From contig LVWS01000005.1 of the NCBI GenBank assembly GCA_002083365.1, positions 128,218-192,217 on the forward strand: a stretch of DNA of 64,000 nt, in the 5' to 3' direction. The position numbers were made by a program, and so were the translations under genes. This stretch comes from Nitrospira sp. SG-bin1 (GTDB taxonomy: Bacteria; Nitrospirota; Nitrospiria; Nitrospirales; Nitrospiraceae). The notes under the pieces were generated by a model, which was given only the letters and a program-made list of their open reading frames with translations, made no database searches and was not told the DNA's origin. Below are positions 42,907 to 52,010 of the stretch, piece after piece (the stretch's first letter is position 1; every line of letters starts with the position of its first letter).

Positions 42907-44757
42907 TTAGGGAGTGGCGACCGGTGGACTCGGCGTCTTCTCCGCCACGCGGCGCTTGGCTTGCTGGATCCGATCTTCATAGGCTGGGTTGGCCAGGCCC
43001 TGCTCGCGGAAGCGTTGGAGCAGCTTTTCATTGGATGGGTCGATCTCCAGTGAGTGGAGCCACGCGTCACGCGCATCGGAGACCTTCTGCTGTTTCAAGT
43101 ACACTTCACCCAAATGCTCGTAGATGACGGGATCATCGCCGACCAACGCCACGGCTTTCTTGATTTCCGCGAGCGCCTCGGCCAGCATGCCGGACTTGTA
43201 AAAGGCCCATCCCAGACTATCGACGTAGTAGCCGTTCTCCGGCTTGAGCGCCACCGCCCGTTTCGTCAGAGACAAGGCTTGATCGATCTTGATGCCGCGC
43301 TCCGCATAACTGTAGCCGAGATAGTTCAAGGCATCGGCGTGATGGGGGTCGAGGGAAAGGGCGGTTTCCATGGCACGTACCACGTCGTCAAACCGATTCA
43401 GTTTGTCGTAGGCCGTGCCGAGGTTGAAATGAAGATCGGCATTCTTCGGATTGTGCCGAATTCCCTCCTCAAACGCCTGTGAAGCCTTTTCGAATTGCTC
43501 GTTCTGAAAATGAGCCAACCCGAGGACGATATGGGGCTCAGGTTGTTTCGGCGTGAGGCGGACGGCTTCATCGAGATGAGTCACCGCCTCCGGAAACTGT
43601 TTGAGCCGATAGAGAAGCACGCCCAGATGTATATGGCTGTCGGCAAACTTCGGATCGAGATGCACGTTATAGCGATAGGCTTCCATCGCCTTTGGGAAAT
43701 CCTTCGTCTCTTCGTACAAGTACCCGAGGTAATCTCGCACTTTAAGTTCAGCCGGCTTGGCCTTCAAGATCTCGGTCAATTGGTTGATGGCTTTCGTGAA
43801 TTCCTTCTGCTCTCCGTAAATCAGCGCCATGCGCAACTGCGCATCGAGGTCACCGGGGTTGTCCTCCAGCAGCTTCTCCAGCTCGGCAAGACCACCGGTG
43901 TAATCTTTCGTCATGATATACAACTGAACCAAATGTTGTCGGATATCGCGATTGCGTGGATTCACCTGGTGCAGATACTTTTGAAGCACGGCGATGGCCT
44001 TGCTCTTCTCTTGACGTGCTTCATGGACCGACGCTTGCGCCAAGTAGGCCGGCTCAAACGCCTGGTTCACGGCGATGGCCCGCTCGAAGTTGGCCACAGC
44101 CTGTTCGGTATTTCCCGCTTCAATAGAAATACGGCCCAGATAGTAGTACCCGATGGGCGAATCCGAGGTGTACTGCAACCCTTTCTTCACCACCAGTTCC
44201 GCCTCGGCGAGTCGTTTCTGGTTTAAGAGAATGAGTCCTTTAGGGAAGTAGGACTCCCCTTTCTCCGGATCACGTTCAATGGCCTTGTCCAACAACTCCA
44301 ACGCTCGCTCAGGTTTCCCCGCACTGGCCAAAATGCCGGCCATGTGGGTCAGCATTTGAGGTTCTTGTCCCGTTCCTTCTCCCACTTCATCCGCATACTG
44401 TACCGCTTGAGTCAGGTCACCCAACGCGAAGTACAATGCCGCCAAACGAGATTTGACGTCCAGAGACTTGGGATCGACTTTCAGGGCAGCCTGATACTCC
44501 TTCAATGCGGTGTCCAAGTCTTGCGCAAGTTCCGCTTGATGCCCCATCATGAAATGATACGTGGCATCGGACTCGGGCGTCGATGGCGGGCTTTGCAATG
44601 CGGTGGCCGGTTGAGGAAGCGTTGCTTGCGGATGGGGCGAGGCCGCGCAGGCCGCAAGGGCACTCGCGAGAAGCAGCGGCGACAGCATCGTCCTCAGCAA
44701 AGGCCTATGATACTGTCGACGCGTCCGATCGTTAAAAACCGCTCGTGTGTTCCGCAT
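42907..44757 (-). CDS. TPR-repeat outer-envelope lipoprotein
   Basis: A protein of about 616 residues with an N-terminal signal ending in a lipobox (LASALAAC). About a dozen tetratricopeptide repeats in series follow (examples: ALKEYQAALKVDPKSLDVKS, AVANFERAIAVNQAFEPAYL, AMEAYRYNVHLDPKFADSHI, AVTHLDEAVRLTPKQPEPHI). The TPR solenoid is a protein-binding scaffold, perhaps in envelope or pilus assembly. Starts are possible at 44823, 44757 and 44688. I use 44757, which gives a basic n-region. ATG 44688 with GAGG nearby would give a short signal peptide and is the main alternative. It is the last gene of the block that includes dnaB. Confidence 0.82.
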   Translation of the reverse strand: MRNTRAVFNDRTRRQYHRPLLRTMLSPLLLASALAACAASPHPQATLPQPATALQSPPSTPESDATYHFMMGHQAELAQDLDTALKEYQAALKVDPKSLDVKSRLAALYFALGDLTQAVQYADEVGEGTGQEPQMLTHMAGILASAGKPERALELLDKAIERDPEKGESYFPKGLILLNQKRLAEAELVVKKGLQYTSDSPIGYYYLGRISIEAGNTEQAVANFERAIAVNQAFEPAYLAQASVHEARQEKSKAIAVLQKYLHQVNPRNRDIRQHLVQLYIMTKDYTGGLAELEKLLEDNPGDLDAQLRMALIYGEQKEFTKAINQLTEILKAKPAELKVRDYLGYLYEETKDFPKAMEAYRYNVHLDPKFADSHIHLGVLLYRLKQFPEAVTHLDEAVRLTPKQPEPHIVLGLAHFQNEQFEKASQAFEEGIRHNPKNADLHFNLGTAYDKLNRFDDVVRAMETALSLDPHHADALNYLGYSYAERGIKIDQALSLTKRAVALKPENGYYVDSLGWAFYKSGMLAEALAEIKKAVALVGDDPVIYEHLGEVYLKQQKVSDARDAWLHSLEIDPSNEKLLQRFREQGLANPAYEDRIQQAKRRVAEKTPSPPVATP

Positions 44758-44835
44758 ATCCTTACGTCGGGACGGGAGGAAGGTGTACTGGACGATTATA
44801 CCGAGTGTCAGGGCGTTGCGCAAACGACGCTCTGG

Positions 44836-46188
44836 CTAAACTTCTCGCAGATCGAGGCTTTCGAATTTGGCGAATCGATCCTGAAAAAACAGCTCTTTTT
44901 TCCCGATTGGTCCATTGCGATGTTTGCTGACGATGATATCGGCGATGCCTTTGCGCTCTGAATTCGGATCGTAGACGTCTTCCCGATAGATGAATATGAC
45001 CACATCGGCATCTTGTTCGATCGCTCCACTTTCTCGCAGGTCGGCCAACATGGGAATGGGCGGCTTACGGGCCTCCACCGCCCGACTTAACTGAGACAAG
45101 GCCACAACCGGCACGTTCAATTCCTTGGCCAAGGCCTTTAAGGAGCGAGAAATATCGGAGATCTCTTGCTGACGAGACTCTGAATCGCTTCGTCCTTGCA
45201 TGAGCTGAAGATAATCCACGATGAGCAGATCCAGCCCCTTTTCAGCCTTAAGCCGACGAGCTTTCCCTCGCATCTGTTGGACGGTGATGCCGCCCGTGTC
45301 GTCGATATAGATCGGCGCCTGTTCCAATCGGCCGGCTGCCTCAGCCAATCGCCACCAATCTTCTTTCTGAAGTTTCCCCGTCCTCAACGCATGGGAATCG
45401 ACTCGCGCTTCAGAACTGAGCATGCGTAAGACAATCTGGGGTTTGGACATTTCCAGGCTGAACACTCCCACGACTGTATTGGCATGAATGGCGGCATGTG
45501 TGGCAAACCCTAAGGCCAGACTCGTCTTTCCCATACTAGGCCGGCCCGCCACCACCACCAAGTCCGACGCTTGAAGCCCTGCGGTAATATCGTCGAGATC
45601 GTAGTATCCCGTCGGCACTCCCGTGACATGTTCTTTTCGCTTGGACAGTTTATCGATCACGTCCAAGCTTTCCTTGATGACGTGACTGATCGGACTGAAG
45701 GACCGTTCCAGTTTGCCTTGCGCGATACTGAAGACCGACCGCTCGGCAAAATCAAGCAGATCGTCGATTGAGGCGGTCCCCTCGTAGCCCCTGGTCAATA
45801 CCTCTGTGGAGGCACTGATCAACTGGCGGGCCACCGCCTTGTCCCGGACGATCTTACAATGGTACCGAATATTGGCGGAACTGGGAACGATCTGGACGAG
45901 CTCGGCGAGATAGGCCGCGCCTCCGATCACCTCGAGCTCGCCGCGAGATTTCAGTCGCTCGGTCAACGTAATCTGATCGATCACTTCTCCAGTGTCGGAC
46001 AGCTCCAGCATGGCTTGGTAGACCTTCTTGTGTGCCGTCCGATAGAAATCTTCCTCCACCAACAGTTCCATCGCCTTCGGCATGGCGGCGTTATCGAGCA
46101 GAATGGCGCCGAGCACCGACTGTTCCGCTTCCAAGTTCTGCGGAGGCAGTTTCGGTTGAGAGAGATCCACCGTCCCGATGGATTTCAT
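44836..46188 (-). CDS. dnaB: Replicative DNA helicase
   Basis: DnaB unwinds DNA at the fork as a hexamer. The 450-residue protein has the N-terminal helical domain (LPPQNLEAEQSVLGAILLDN), the RecA-like domain with Walker A in VVAGRPSMGKTSLALGFA, Walker B in LLIVDYLQLMQG, and the DnaB arginine-finger region, ending in FIYREDVYDPNSE and the C-terminal ISKHRNGP-like motif (IVSKHRNGPIG). No intein is present. Its ATG overlaps the hisZ stop (ATGA), so it is translated from the hisZ message. Confidence 0.97.
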   Translation of the reverse strand: MKSIGTVDLSQPKLPPQNLEAEQSVLGAILLDNAAMPKAMELLVEEDFYRTAHKKVYQAMLELSDTGEVIDQITLTERLKSRGELEVIGGAAYLAELVQIVPSSANIRYHCKIVRDKAVARQLISASTEVLTRGYEGTASIDDLLDFAERSVFSIAQGKLERSFSPISHVIKESLDVIDKLSKRKEHVTGVPTGYYDLDDITAGLQASDLVVVAGRPSMGKTSLALGFATHAAIHANTVVGVFSLEMSKPQIVLRMLSSEARVDSHALRTGKLQKEDWWRLAEAAGRLEQAPIYIDDTGGITVQQMRGKARRLKAEKGLDLLIVDYLQLMQGRSDSESRQQEISDISRSLKALAKELNVPVVALSQLSRAVEARKPPIPMLADLRESGAIEQDADVVIFIYREDVYDPNSERKGIADIIVSKHRNGPIGKKELFFQDRFAKFESLDLREV

Positions 46189-47579
46189 AACACCCCTTCC
46201 CGGTCGGCGCGAAGGCTCGCGACAAGCGCTGGAATCGGCAACGTTTTTTTGTGGATGCGAGGGCGGCCGATCGATTCCGCACCCTGCCGGGGACCGTCGA
46301 GATGGAGCAGCATGGCGTGATCGGGTTTGGGATTGTCTACGCCGACGACAACAATGGTATCGATCGCCGATGCACGACCGACCTTGACCGCTGTACCGAT
46401 CAAGCTCCGTCCCGTTGAATCAACGGTTTGTTGAACCGTCCGTATTCCCGCCTTGCGAAGTTCTTGCGCGACCAAAACCAGCGTCGTCGAGCATTCCGGG
46501 GGACCAACGACCAACACCTCAGGCCCCACAGATTTCACGCTCCCGTGAGGCTCCAATCCGCGGAAGAGCCGGTCCACATTGAGGGCGAATCCGGTCGACG
46601 CAAGGTTTCTTCCGAATCGTCCGATCAAGTGATCGTAGCGCCCTCCCCCTCCCAACTCCACCCCGATCCCGTCGGTAAAGACATCAAACACGATCCCGTC
46701 ATAATAATCAAAGCCTCTGAACTCTCCGAGATCCAGCATGACAACGTCTTGAGATCCGGCCGTGCAGAGCAGCCGATAGACGTTCTCCAGTCGATCCAAC
46801 GCCTGTACCAGTGCTGGCTCCCCCTTGGCCAATACACGCCCTTTCGAGAGCACGTCAGCTTGCCCGCATAATTCCAGTGCGTTCAATATCCCATGCACTG
46901 ACCATTTGGTCACCCGCTCCCGTGACAGGATCTCCTCAAGCCGCGGCAAGTCTTTCCTGGCGGCTGCTTCCTCGGCCCGTTTCCGGCCGTCCGTGGACAG
47001 TCCCGCACGGACGAGCAACGCCTTGAAAAACCCGACATGCCCCAGTGAAATCTTAAACGAATGCAATCCGATCTGGCGGAGACACTCGATCAGCAGCATG
47101 ATGATTTCGCAATCGGCGGATGGATCGTCAGCGCCGATCAGTTCAGCACCGACTTGGAAGATTTCCCGACCTCGTCCGGCATGTTCCGGTTCATACCGAA
47201 AGACGGTCGCGCGGTACGACAAGCGCAACGGAAACTGCGCGCCGACCATACCCATCGCCACCGTACGGGCGATCTGCGCCGTGACATCGGGCCGCAACAG
47301 CAGGATCCGACCTGTCGTCCGGTCCACGATCTTATAGGAGTTCTCCAACAACGTCGGTTCGAGTCCGGGTGCGAGCACATCGAGATATTCGAACGTCGGG
47401 AGGATAATCTCGTCGTAACCAAAACGATTGCAGCATGTCAGCAATTCGGCTTCCAGATGCCGCACCTGGCGGGCCGCCTCCGGAAGGATGGTGGCCATCC
47501 CGACCGGAACCAGTGCGTGCTCGCGCAAAGAAGGGACCTGCCCCGAAGTAGTCCTACGCAGCGGGGGAGCAGAGGCCAT
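46185..47579 (-). CDS. hisZ: ATP phosphoribosyltransferase regulatory subunit with C-terminal extension
   Basis: HisZ is a catalytically dead relative of histidyl-tRNA synthetase that activates the short form of HisG. The class II fold shows motif 2 (RATVFRYEPEHAGRGREIFQ) and motif 3 (TGFALNVDRL), and the HisZ signature GFDYYDGIVFDVF in place of HisRS GLDYYTRTVFE. HisRS catalytic loops are degenerate. Residues after about 360 (PEVLVVGPPECSTTLVLVAQ, VGRASAIDTIVVVGVDN) resemble the anticodon-binding-like domain of HisRS, which many HisZ lack. hisG is not in the window. The stop overlaps dnaB. serA ends 25 bases upstream. Confidence 0.88.
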   Translation of the reverse strand: MASAPPLRRTTSGQVPSLREHALVPVGMATILPEAARQVRHLEAELLTCCNRFGYDEIILPTFEYLDVLAPGLEPTLLENSYKIVDRTTGRILLLRPDVTAQIARTVAMGMVGAQFPLRLSYRATVFRYEPEHAGRGREIFQVGAELIGADDPSADCEIIMLLIECLRQIGLHSFKISLGHVGFFKALLVRAGLSTDGRKRAEEAAARKDLPRLEEILSRERVTKWSVHGILNALELCGQADVLSKGRVLAKGEPALVQALDRLENVYRLLCTAGSQDVVMLDLGEFRGFDYYDGIVFDVFTDGIGVELGGGGRYDHLIGRFGRNLASTGFALNVDRLFRGLEPHGSVKSVGPEVLVVGPPECSTTLVLVAQELRKAGIRTVQQTVDSTGRSLIGTAVKVGRASAIDTIVVVGVDNPKPDHAMLLHLDGPRQGAESIGRPRIHKKTLPIPALVASLRADREGVL

Positions 47580-47603
47580 AATAACCTGGGCGCGAGAGTA
47601 TCA

Positions 47604-49202
47604 TTATGAAAGATTGGCGACCTTGACGGATAGTATGTTCGAATTGGAACGGATCTGATCCAGCACCGCAGATGGAAATTCCGTGTCGGAACCGATGATC
47701 AGCAAGGCATCCCCTCCCCGCTTTTCCAGTGCACACTGCATCCGTACGATATTGATTCCCTGATCCCCCAGGACCTTTCCGACCGTACCGATCACCCCTG
47801 GGCGATCAACATTGTGAATCAATAGCATATGTCCTTCCGGCACAACCTCGACTTTAAATTGGTCGATCTCCGTGATGCGGGCTTCTTTCTTGTGATACAA
47901 CGTCCCTGCAACTTGGTGTGACACCTTGCCGGCTTCGACCCGAACGCGGACCAGACTTGTGAAATCACCGGCGTCCGTGCTCTTGATCTCTTTGACTTCA
48001 ATTCCGCGTTCTTTCGCGACGACGGGAGCATTTACGTAGTTTACCGGGTGTTGCATAATGGGAGTGAGCAGGCCCTTCAGGACGGCGATGGTCAGCGGCG
48101 CGATCGACAGTGTGGCGACTTCTCCGCTGTATTCCACGGTGACGCGCTCGATCCCCCCTTGGACAAGTTGGGTTTGAAGCGCGCCGAGCTTCTCGGCCAG
48201 CGTCAGAAACGGCTGGAGCCGCGGCAACAACTCCGGGGCGACCGACGGAATATTGACGGCACCCTTGGCCACTCCTTTGGTAAAGTAATCGACGATTTGT
48301 TCCGCGATCCCAATCGCGACGTTTTCCTGCGCCTCAGTCGTCTGGGCGCCGATATGCGGGGTGCAGATGAAATTATCCAAGGCAAGGAGCGGATTGTCCG
48401 GCTTGACCGGCTCTTCTTCAAACACATCGAAGGCGGCGGCGGCCACGCGCTTCGTTTTCAACGCCTCGCACAAATCCTGTTCATTGATGATCCCGCCTCG
48501 GGCGCAATTGACGATGAGCACGCCGGATTTCATCTTGGCGATGGACTGTGCGTTGATGATCCCGCGCGTCTCCGGCGTGAGCGGCGTATGGACCGAAATG
48601 ATATCCGCACGCCGGAATACTTCTTCGAGATCGAGCATCGTCACGCCCATTCGCTCGGCCCGTTCAGGCGCCAGGTAGGGATCAAAGGCGACGACACTCA
48701 TGCCGATCCCCTGCGCCATCTTGGTCAGGTGACTGCCGATCTGTCCGGCGCCGATGATACCGAGCACCTTGTTATAGAGTTCGACGCCCATGAATTTATC
48801 TTTTTCCCACTTGCCCGCTTTCACCGACGCAGTGGCTTGAGGAATGCGCCGGCTCATCGCACAGATCATCGACATCGTGTGCTCGGCTGTCGTGACGGTA
48901 TTGCCTCCCGGCGTGTTCATGACGACAATGCCTCGACGGGTTGCAGCAGGAGTGTCGACATTGTCTAGGCCGGATCCGGCTCTCCCGACGACTTTGAGCT
49001 TCTCCGCCGCGGCGATCAGTTCGGCCGTCACCTTGGTGCCGGATCGCACGATCAAACCGTCGGCATCTTTGATCTCTTTGAACAACTCATCCTTCGGCAT
49101 TTTGGATTTCACCACCACGGTGAATCCCGCCTTTTCAAGCGCTTCGACACCTTGTTTCGAAAGGCTATCGCTGATCAGAATCTTCATTCCCGCTGCAGCC
49201 AT
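47604..49202 (-). CDS. serA: D-3-phosphoglycerate dehydrogenase
   Basis: SerA oxidises 3-phosphoglycerate to 3-phosphohydroxypyruvate, the first step of serine synthesis. This is the long form (532 residues): a substrate- and NAD-binding domain with VGRAGSGLDNVDTPAA, the cofactor motif LGIIGAGQIGSHL, catalytic arginine in NCARGGIINE, E in FDVFEEEP and H in CTPHIGAQT, then an intervening domain and a C-terminal ACT domain (LLIHNVDRPGVIGTVGKVLG) for serine feedback. ATG 49202 has GAGG at seven bases. ATG 49208 and 49187 are alternatives. The class V aminotransferase gene directly upstream probably provides the next step. Confidence 0.96.
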   Translation of the reverse strand: MAAAGMKILISDSLSKQGVEALEKAGFTVVVKSKMPKDELFKEIKDADGLIVRSGTKVTAELIAAAEKLKVVGRAGSGLDNVDTPAATRRGIVVMNTPGGNTVTTAEHTMSMICAMSRRIPQATASVKAGKWEKDKFMGVELYNKVLGIIGAGQIGSHLTKMAQGIGMSVVAFDPYLAPERAERMGVTMLDLEEVFRRADIISVHTPLTPETRGIINAQSIAKMKSGVLIVNCARGGIINEQDLCEALKTKRVAAAAFDVFEEEPVKPDNPLLALDNFICTPHIGAQTTEAQENVAIGIAEQIVDYFTKGVAKGAVNIPSVAPELLPRLQPFLTLAEKLGALQTQLVQGGIERVTVEYSGEVATLSIAPLTIAVLKGLLTPIMQHPVNYVNAPVVAKERGIEVKEIKSTDAGDFTSLVRVRVEAGKVSHQVAGTLYHKKEARITEIDQFKVEVVPEGHMLLIHNVDRPGVIGTVGKVLGDQGINIVRMQCALEKRGGDALLIIGSDTEFPSAVLDQIRSNSNILSVKVANLS

Positions 49203-49219
49203 GGACATCCTCGCCGTAA

Positions 49220-50362
49220 TTACTTTGCCATTAAGATTTCTTGCGCTTTTCCAACACCGCTTCCCAGTTTTACGGCATGGCCAAGTCCCTTTAGGACCAT
49301 CTCGGTTGCCGCCAATGCGGTAATCACGTCGAACGAATCCGCATATCCCATGTGAGACAGTCGAAATATCTTTCCTTTGAGATGATCCTGGCCTCCGGCA
49401 GCCGTCATGCCATATTGCACACGGAGATTCTTATAAATAGCCTGTCCATCGATACCTTCCGGAGCGCACACCGCCGTCAAGGCATCGCTCGGTGACTCCT
49501 TGGGAAAGAGCGCCATCCCGGCAGCCTTCACACCTTCTCTCATTGCCAAGGCCAACCGGCCCTGCCGCGCAAACATTTTTTCCAACCCTTCCGCCTTCAT
49601 CATTCGGAAGACCTCTTGAAGTCCGATAATCAACGAGACGGTCGGCGTGAATGCGGTCTGATTTTTCACCTGATTTTCACGTTCTTTCTTGAAGTTGAAA
49701 TAGAAGGCCGCATTCTTAGCTTTGTCAGCGAGGGCCCATGCCTTCTCACTGACACTGACGAACGCCATGCCGGGGGGGAGCATGAGGGCCTTCTGCGATC
49801 CGGTGATCACGACATCCAGGCCCCACGCGTCGGTCTTGATGTCGAATACTCCAAGAGCCGTAATGGCATCGACAACCAAGATTGTGTTGTCGTGCCCCTT
49901 GATGATCTCGCCAAGTGCCTTCACATCGTGGGAGACCCCCGTCGACGTCTCGCTCGCTTGGACATACACAGCCTTGATCGAAGGATCTTTCTTCAAGGCA
50001 TCGGCCACTTGTTGTGGGTTGACGGCCTGTCCCCACTCAACCTTGATCTCGCTCGCTTGAACTCCAAAGGTTTTGCACAGTTTTCCCCAGCGCTCTCCAA
50101 ACTTGCCTCCGTTGACGTACAAAGCCCTGTCGCCGGGAGACAAGAAATTCGAAACTGCTCCTTCCATCCCACCTGTTCCTGACGCCGCCAACATCAATAC
50201 GTCGTTCCGCGTTTGAAACAGCCACTTCAGTCCTTCACGGACTTCCGCGAATATCGGATCGAACTCAGGTGCGCGATGATGGATCATCGGACGAGCCATC
50301 GCCAGCAACACCTCCGGAGGCACAGGGGTTGGGCCGGGAGCCAAGAGATACCGCTTCAACAT
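49220..50362 (-). CDS. Class V aminotransferase (serine-pyruvate/alanine-glyoxylate type)
   Basis: A 380-residue fold-type I PLP enzyme. LLAPGPTPVPPEVLLAMARP and MIHHRAPEFDPIFAEV open the family. ASGTGGMEGAVSN and VVDAITALGVFDIKTDAWG carry the PLP-ring contacts, and the Schiff-base lysine is in TGSQKALMLPPG. The group includes alanine-glyoxylate and serine-pyruvate aminotransferases and, in some archaea and bacteria, phosphoserine transaminases. Because it lies 12-18 bases before serA, I infer that it converts 3-phosphohydroxypyruvate to phosphoserine. Glyoxylate transamination is the alternative. AAGGAGG lies nine bases before ATG 50362. Confidence 0.88.
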   Translation of the reverse strand: MLKRYLLAPGPTPVPPEVLLAMARPMIHHRAPEFDPIFAEVREGLKWLFQTRNDVLMLAASGTGGMEGAVSNFLSPGDRALYVNGGKFGERWGKLCKTFGVQASEIKVEWGQAVNPQQVADALKKDPSIKAVYVQASETSTGVSHDVKALGEIIKGHDNTILVVDAITALGVFDIKTDAWGLDVVITGSQKALMLPPGMAFVSVSEKAWALADKAKNAAFYFNFKKERENQVKNQTAFTPTVSLIIGLQEVFRMMKAEGLEKMFARQGRLALAMREGVKAAGMALFPKESPSDALTAVCAPEGIDGQAIYKNLRVQYGMTAAGGQDHLKGKIFRLSHMGYADSFDVITALAATEMVLKGLGHAVKLGSGVGKAQEILMAK

Positions 50363-50642
50363 TGATCGATCCTCCTTGACAATGTCATTCTGGTGGGGAC
50401 CACTAGGAGAGGCGGTACGCTATCATTTGCGCCGGGAGGCTGTCAAGAAATCGACCGACGCAACTGAAGGCCACATCAGGATTTTCTTTCCAATGACACG
50501 ATGGGACATCATGTCAATTCCCCATTCATTCCTCCTATTACTACCTTTTACTGCCTTACTCCTCTGCCAACATGACACGGAAGTACCAGCATCCTACCCT
50601 TCTCTCTTTCTTGACAAGCATGTGATGGATCGATAGGCTTCC
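50363..50642. other. Divergent intergenic region
   Basis: It separates the serine operon from the transglycosylase gene. On the plus strand TTGACA (50611-50616) and TAGGCT (50634-50639) are 17 bases apart and form a plausible promoter. This promoter would place the transcription start after ATG 50643, which favours a later start for the downstream gene. Otherwise nothing is recognised. Confidence 0.4.
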
Positions 50643-51953
50643 ATGGTGCTATCCATCCAACCAACCATGCAACCAACCATGATGACAACGTGTGCCAGGC
50701 TATGCTGCGTCCAAGCCACGATCGCTGTAGTTCTTGCACTCAGTGGTACGGCACTCATATCGCCATGCCAAAGTCTCGCTCAAGGTAACGCTCCTGGTGA
50801 AATAGAAGCCCATCAAGAAGACGATGACCTTGATTCAAACCTGGTTCCTTTAGACCCTGAACTGACGGTTTCCCCTCCGGATCTCTCTTCAACAATGGAA
50901 GCCCCGGTCGAGCAGCCTGAAGAGACACCAGGCCAGGCATCAGAGACCCAAGGCATCGCGAGTACGGAAACATCTGGTCTGCTGTACAATATTCCCGTCG
51001 TTTTCGATCAGGCCGTCCAAAGCCATGTTCATTTCTTCAACACTTCAATTCGAAACAGGTTTGAACAATGGCTCCTGCGTTTCAACCGCTATCGTCCCCT
51101 GATCGAAGACATCTTTGCCGAATTCGACCTTCCGAGCGATCTCGTGAATCTCTCTCTTGTTGAGAGCGGCTTCAACCCTTACGCCTATTCACGGGCAAAG
51201 GCGACAGGTCCATGGCAGTTCATGAAAGGAACCGGACAACTCTACGGGTTGCGGATCGACCATTATGTTGACGAACGCCGTGACCCGATCAAGTCCACCG
51301 TCGCGGCGGCTCGGTACCTGCGAGACCTCTACGATTTATTCGGTGCCTGGCCCCTGGCCATGGCGGCATACAATGCAGGGGAAGGGAAGGTATTGCGGGC
51401 TCTTCAGAAGGCACAGGCTGAATCCTTCTCAGAGATATCGAGGACGAAACTGATCAAGCGTGAGACCAAGCAATACGTTCCTCGGATTATGGCGGCGACC
51501 ATTATTGCGAAGAATCCGGATCAATACGGATTCAATCAAGAGCCCGTCCCTCTCCACCAATTTGAAGAGGTCATCGTCACCCGTCCATTGCACTTCCGCG
51601 CAATCTCCAATGTGACAGGTATACCCTACGCCGAACTTCGTTTGCTGAATCCAGAGTTGAGGCGGGATGCGACACCTCCGAGCGACATGGCCTACCATCT
51701 GAAGGTCCCAGTGGGGACAAGTGCCAAGGTCATCGAATTGATTGACCGAGTTCCAACCTACAAATTCCCTCCCCTCCGTGCTGAAATTCAGCACGTTAAG
51801 ACCCCCGCCGCCCGCTGGTATCGGGTTCGAGTGGGCGATACACTGGAGAAGGTTTCTCGGCGATTCAACGTTCCGCTCAAAACCCTCAAAACCCTCAATC
51901 ACCTGTCCAGCCCATCGATAAAGACCGGTCAGTTTCTTATGATCGCTCGCTAG
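50643..51953 (+). CDS. MltD-like lytic transglycosylase with LysM domain
   Basis: The 436-residue protein has a signal region (VQATIAVVLALSGTALISP), an acidic linker, a lysozyme-like SLT domain with catalytic glutamate in LVNLSLVESGFNPYAYS and the motifs ATGPWQFMKGTG and AMAAYNAGEGKVLRA, and a C-terminal LysM (WYRVRVGDTLEKVSRRFNVP to KTGQFLMIAR). It cleaves peptidoglycan glycan strands to 1,6-anhydro ends, as MltD does. In-frame ATGs also occur at 50667, 50679 and 50682. The last two give a compact signal peptide and fit the promoter at 50611. Confidence 0.92.
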   Translation: MVLSIQPTMQPTMMTTCARLCCVQATIAVVLALSGTALISPCQSLAQGNAPGEIEAHQEDDDLDSNLVPLDPELTVSPPDLSSTMEAPVEQPEETPGQASETQGIASTETSGLLYNIPVVFDQAVQSHVHFFNTSIRNRFEQWLLRFNRYRPLIEDIFAEFDLPSDLVNLSLVESGFNPYAYSRAKATGPWQFMKGTGQLYGLRIDHYVDERRDPIKSTVAAARYLRDLYDLFGAWPLAMAAYNAGEGKVLRALQKAQAESFSEISRTKLIKRETKQYVPRIMAATIIAKNPDQYGFNQEPVPLHQFEEVIVTRPLHFRAISNVTGIPYAELRLLNPELRRDATPPSDMAYHLKVPVGTSAKVIELIDRVPTYKFPPLRAEIQHVKTPAARWYRVRVGDTLEKVSRRFNVPLKTLKTLNHLSSPSIKTGQFLMIAR

Positions 51954-52010
51954 CACACACCCACCTTGATGAAGCGATGGGATTTACTGCGCGGCGAATA
52001 AAAACCTGAT

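Noticed and set aside
43495..44226. 243-codon plus-strand frame opposite the TPR lipoprotein gene
   Set aside because: Antisense shadow. The minus frame carries regular TPR motifs.
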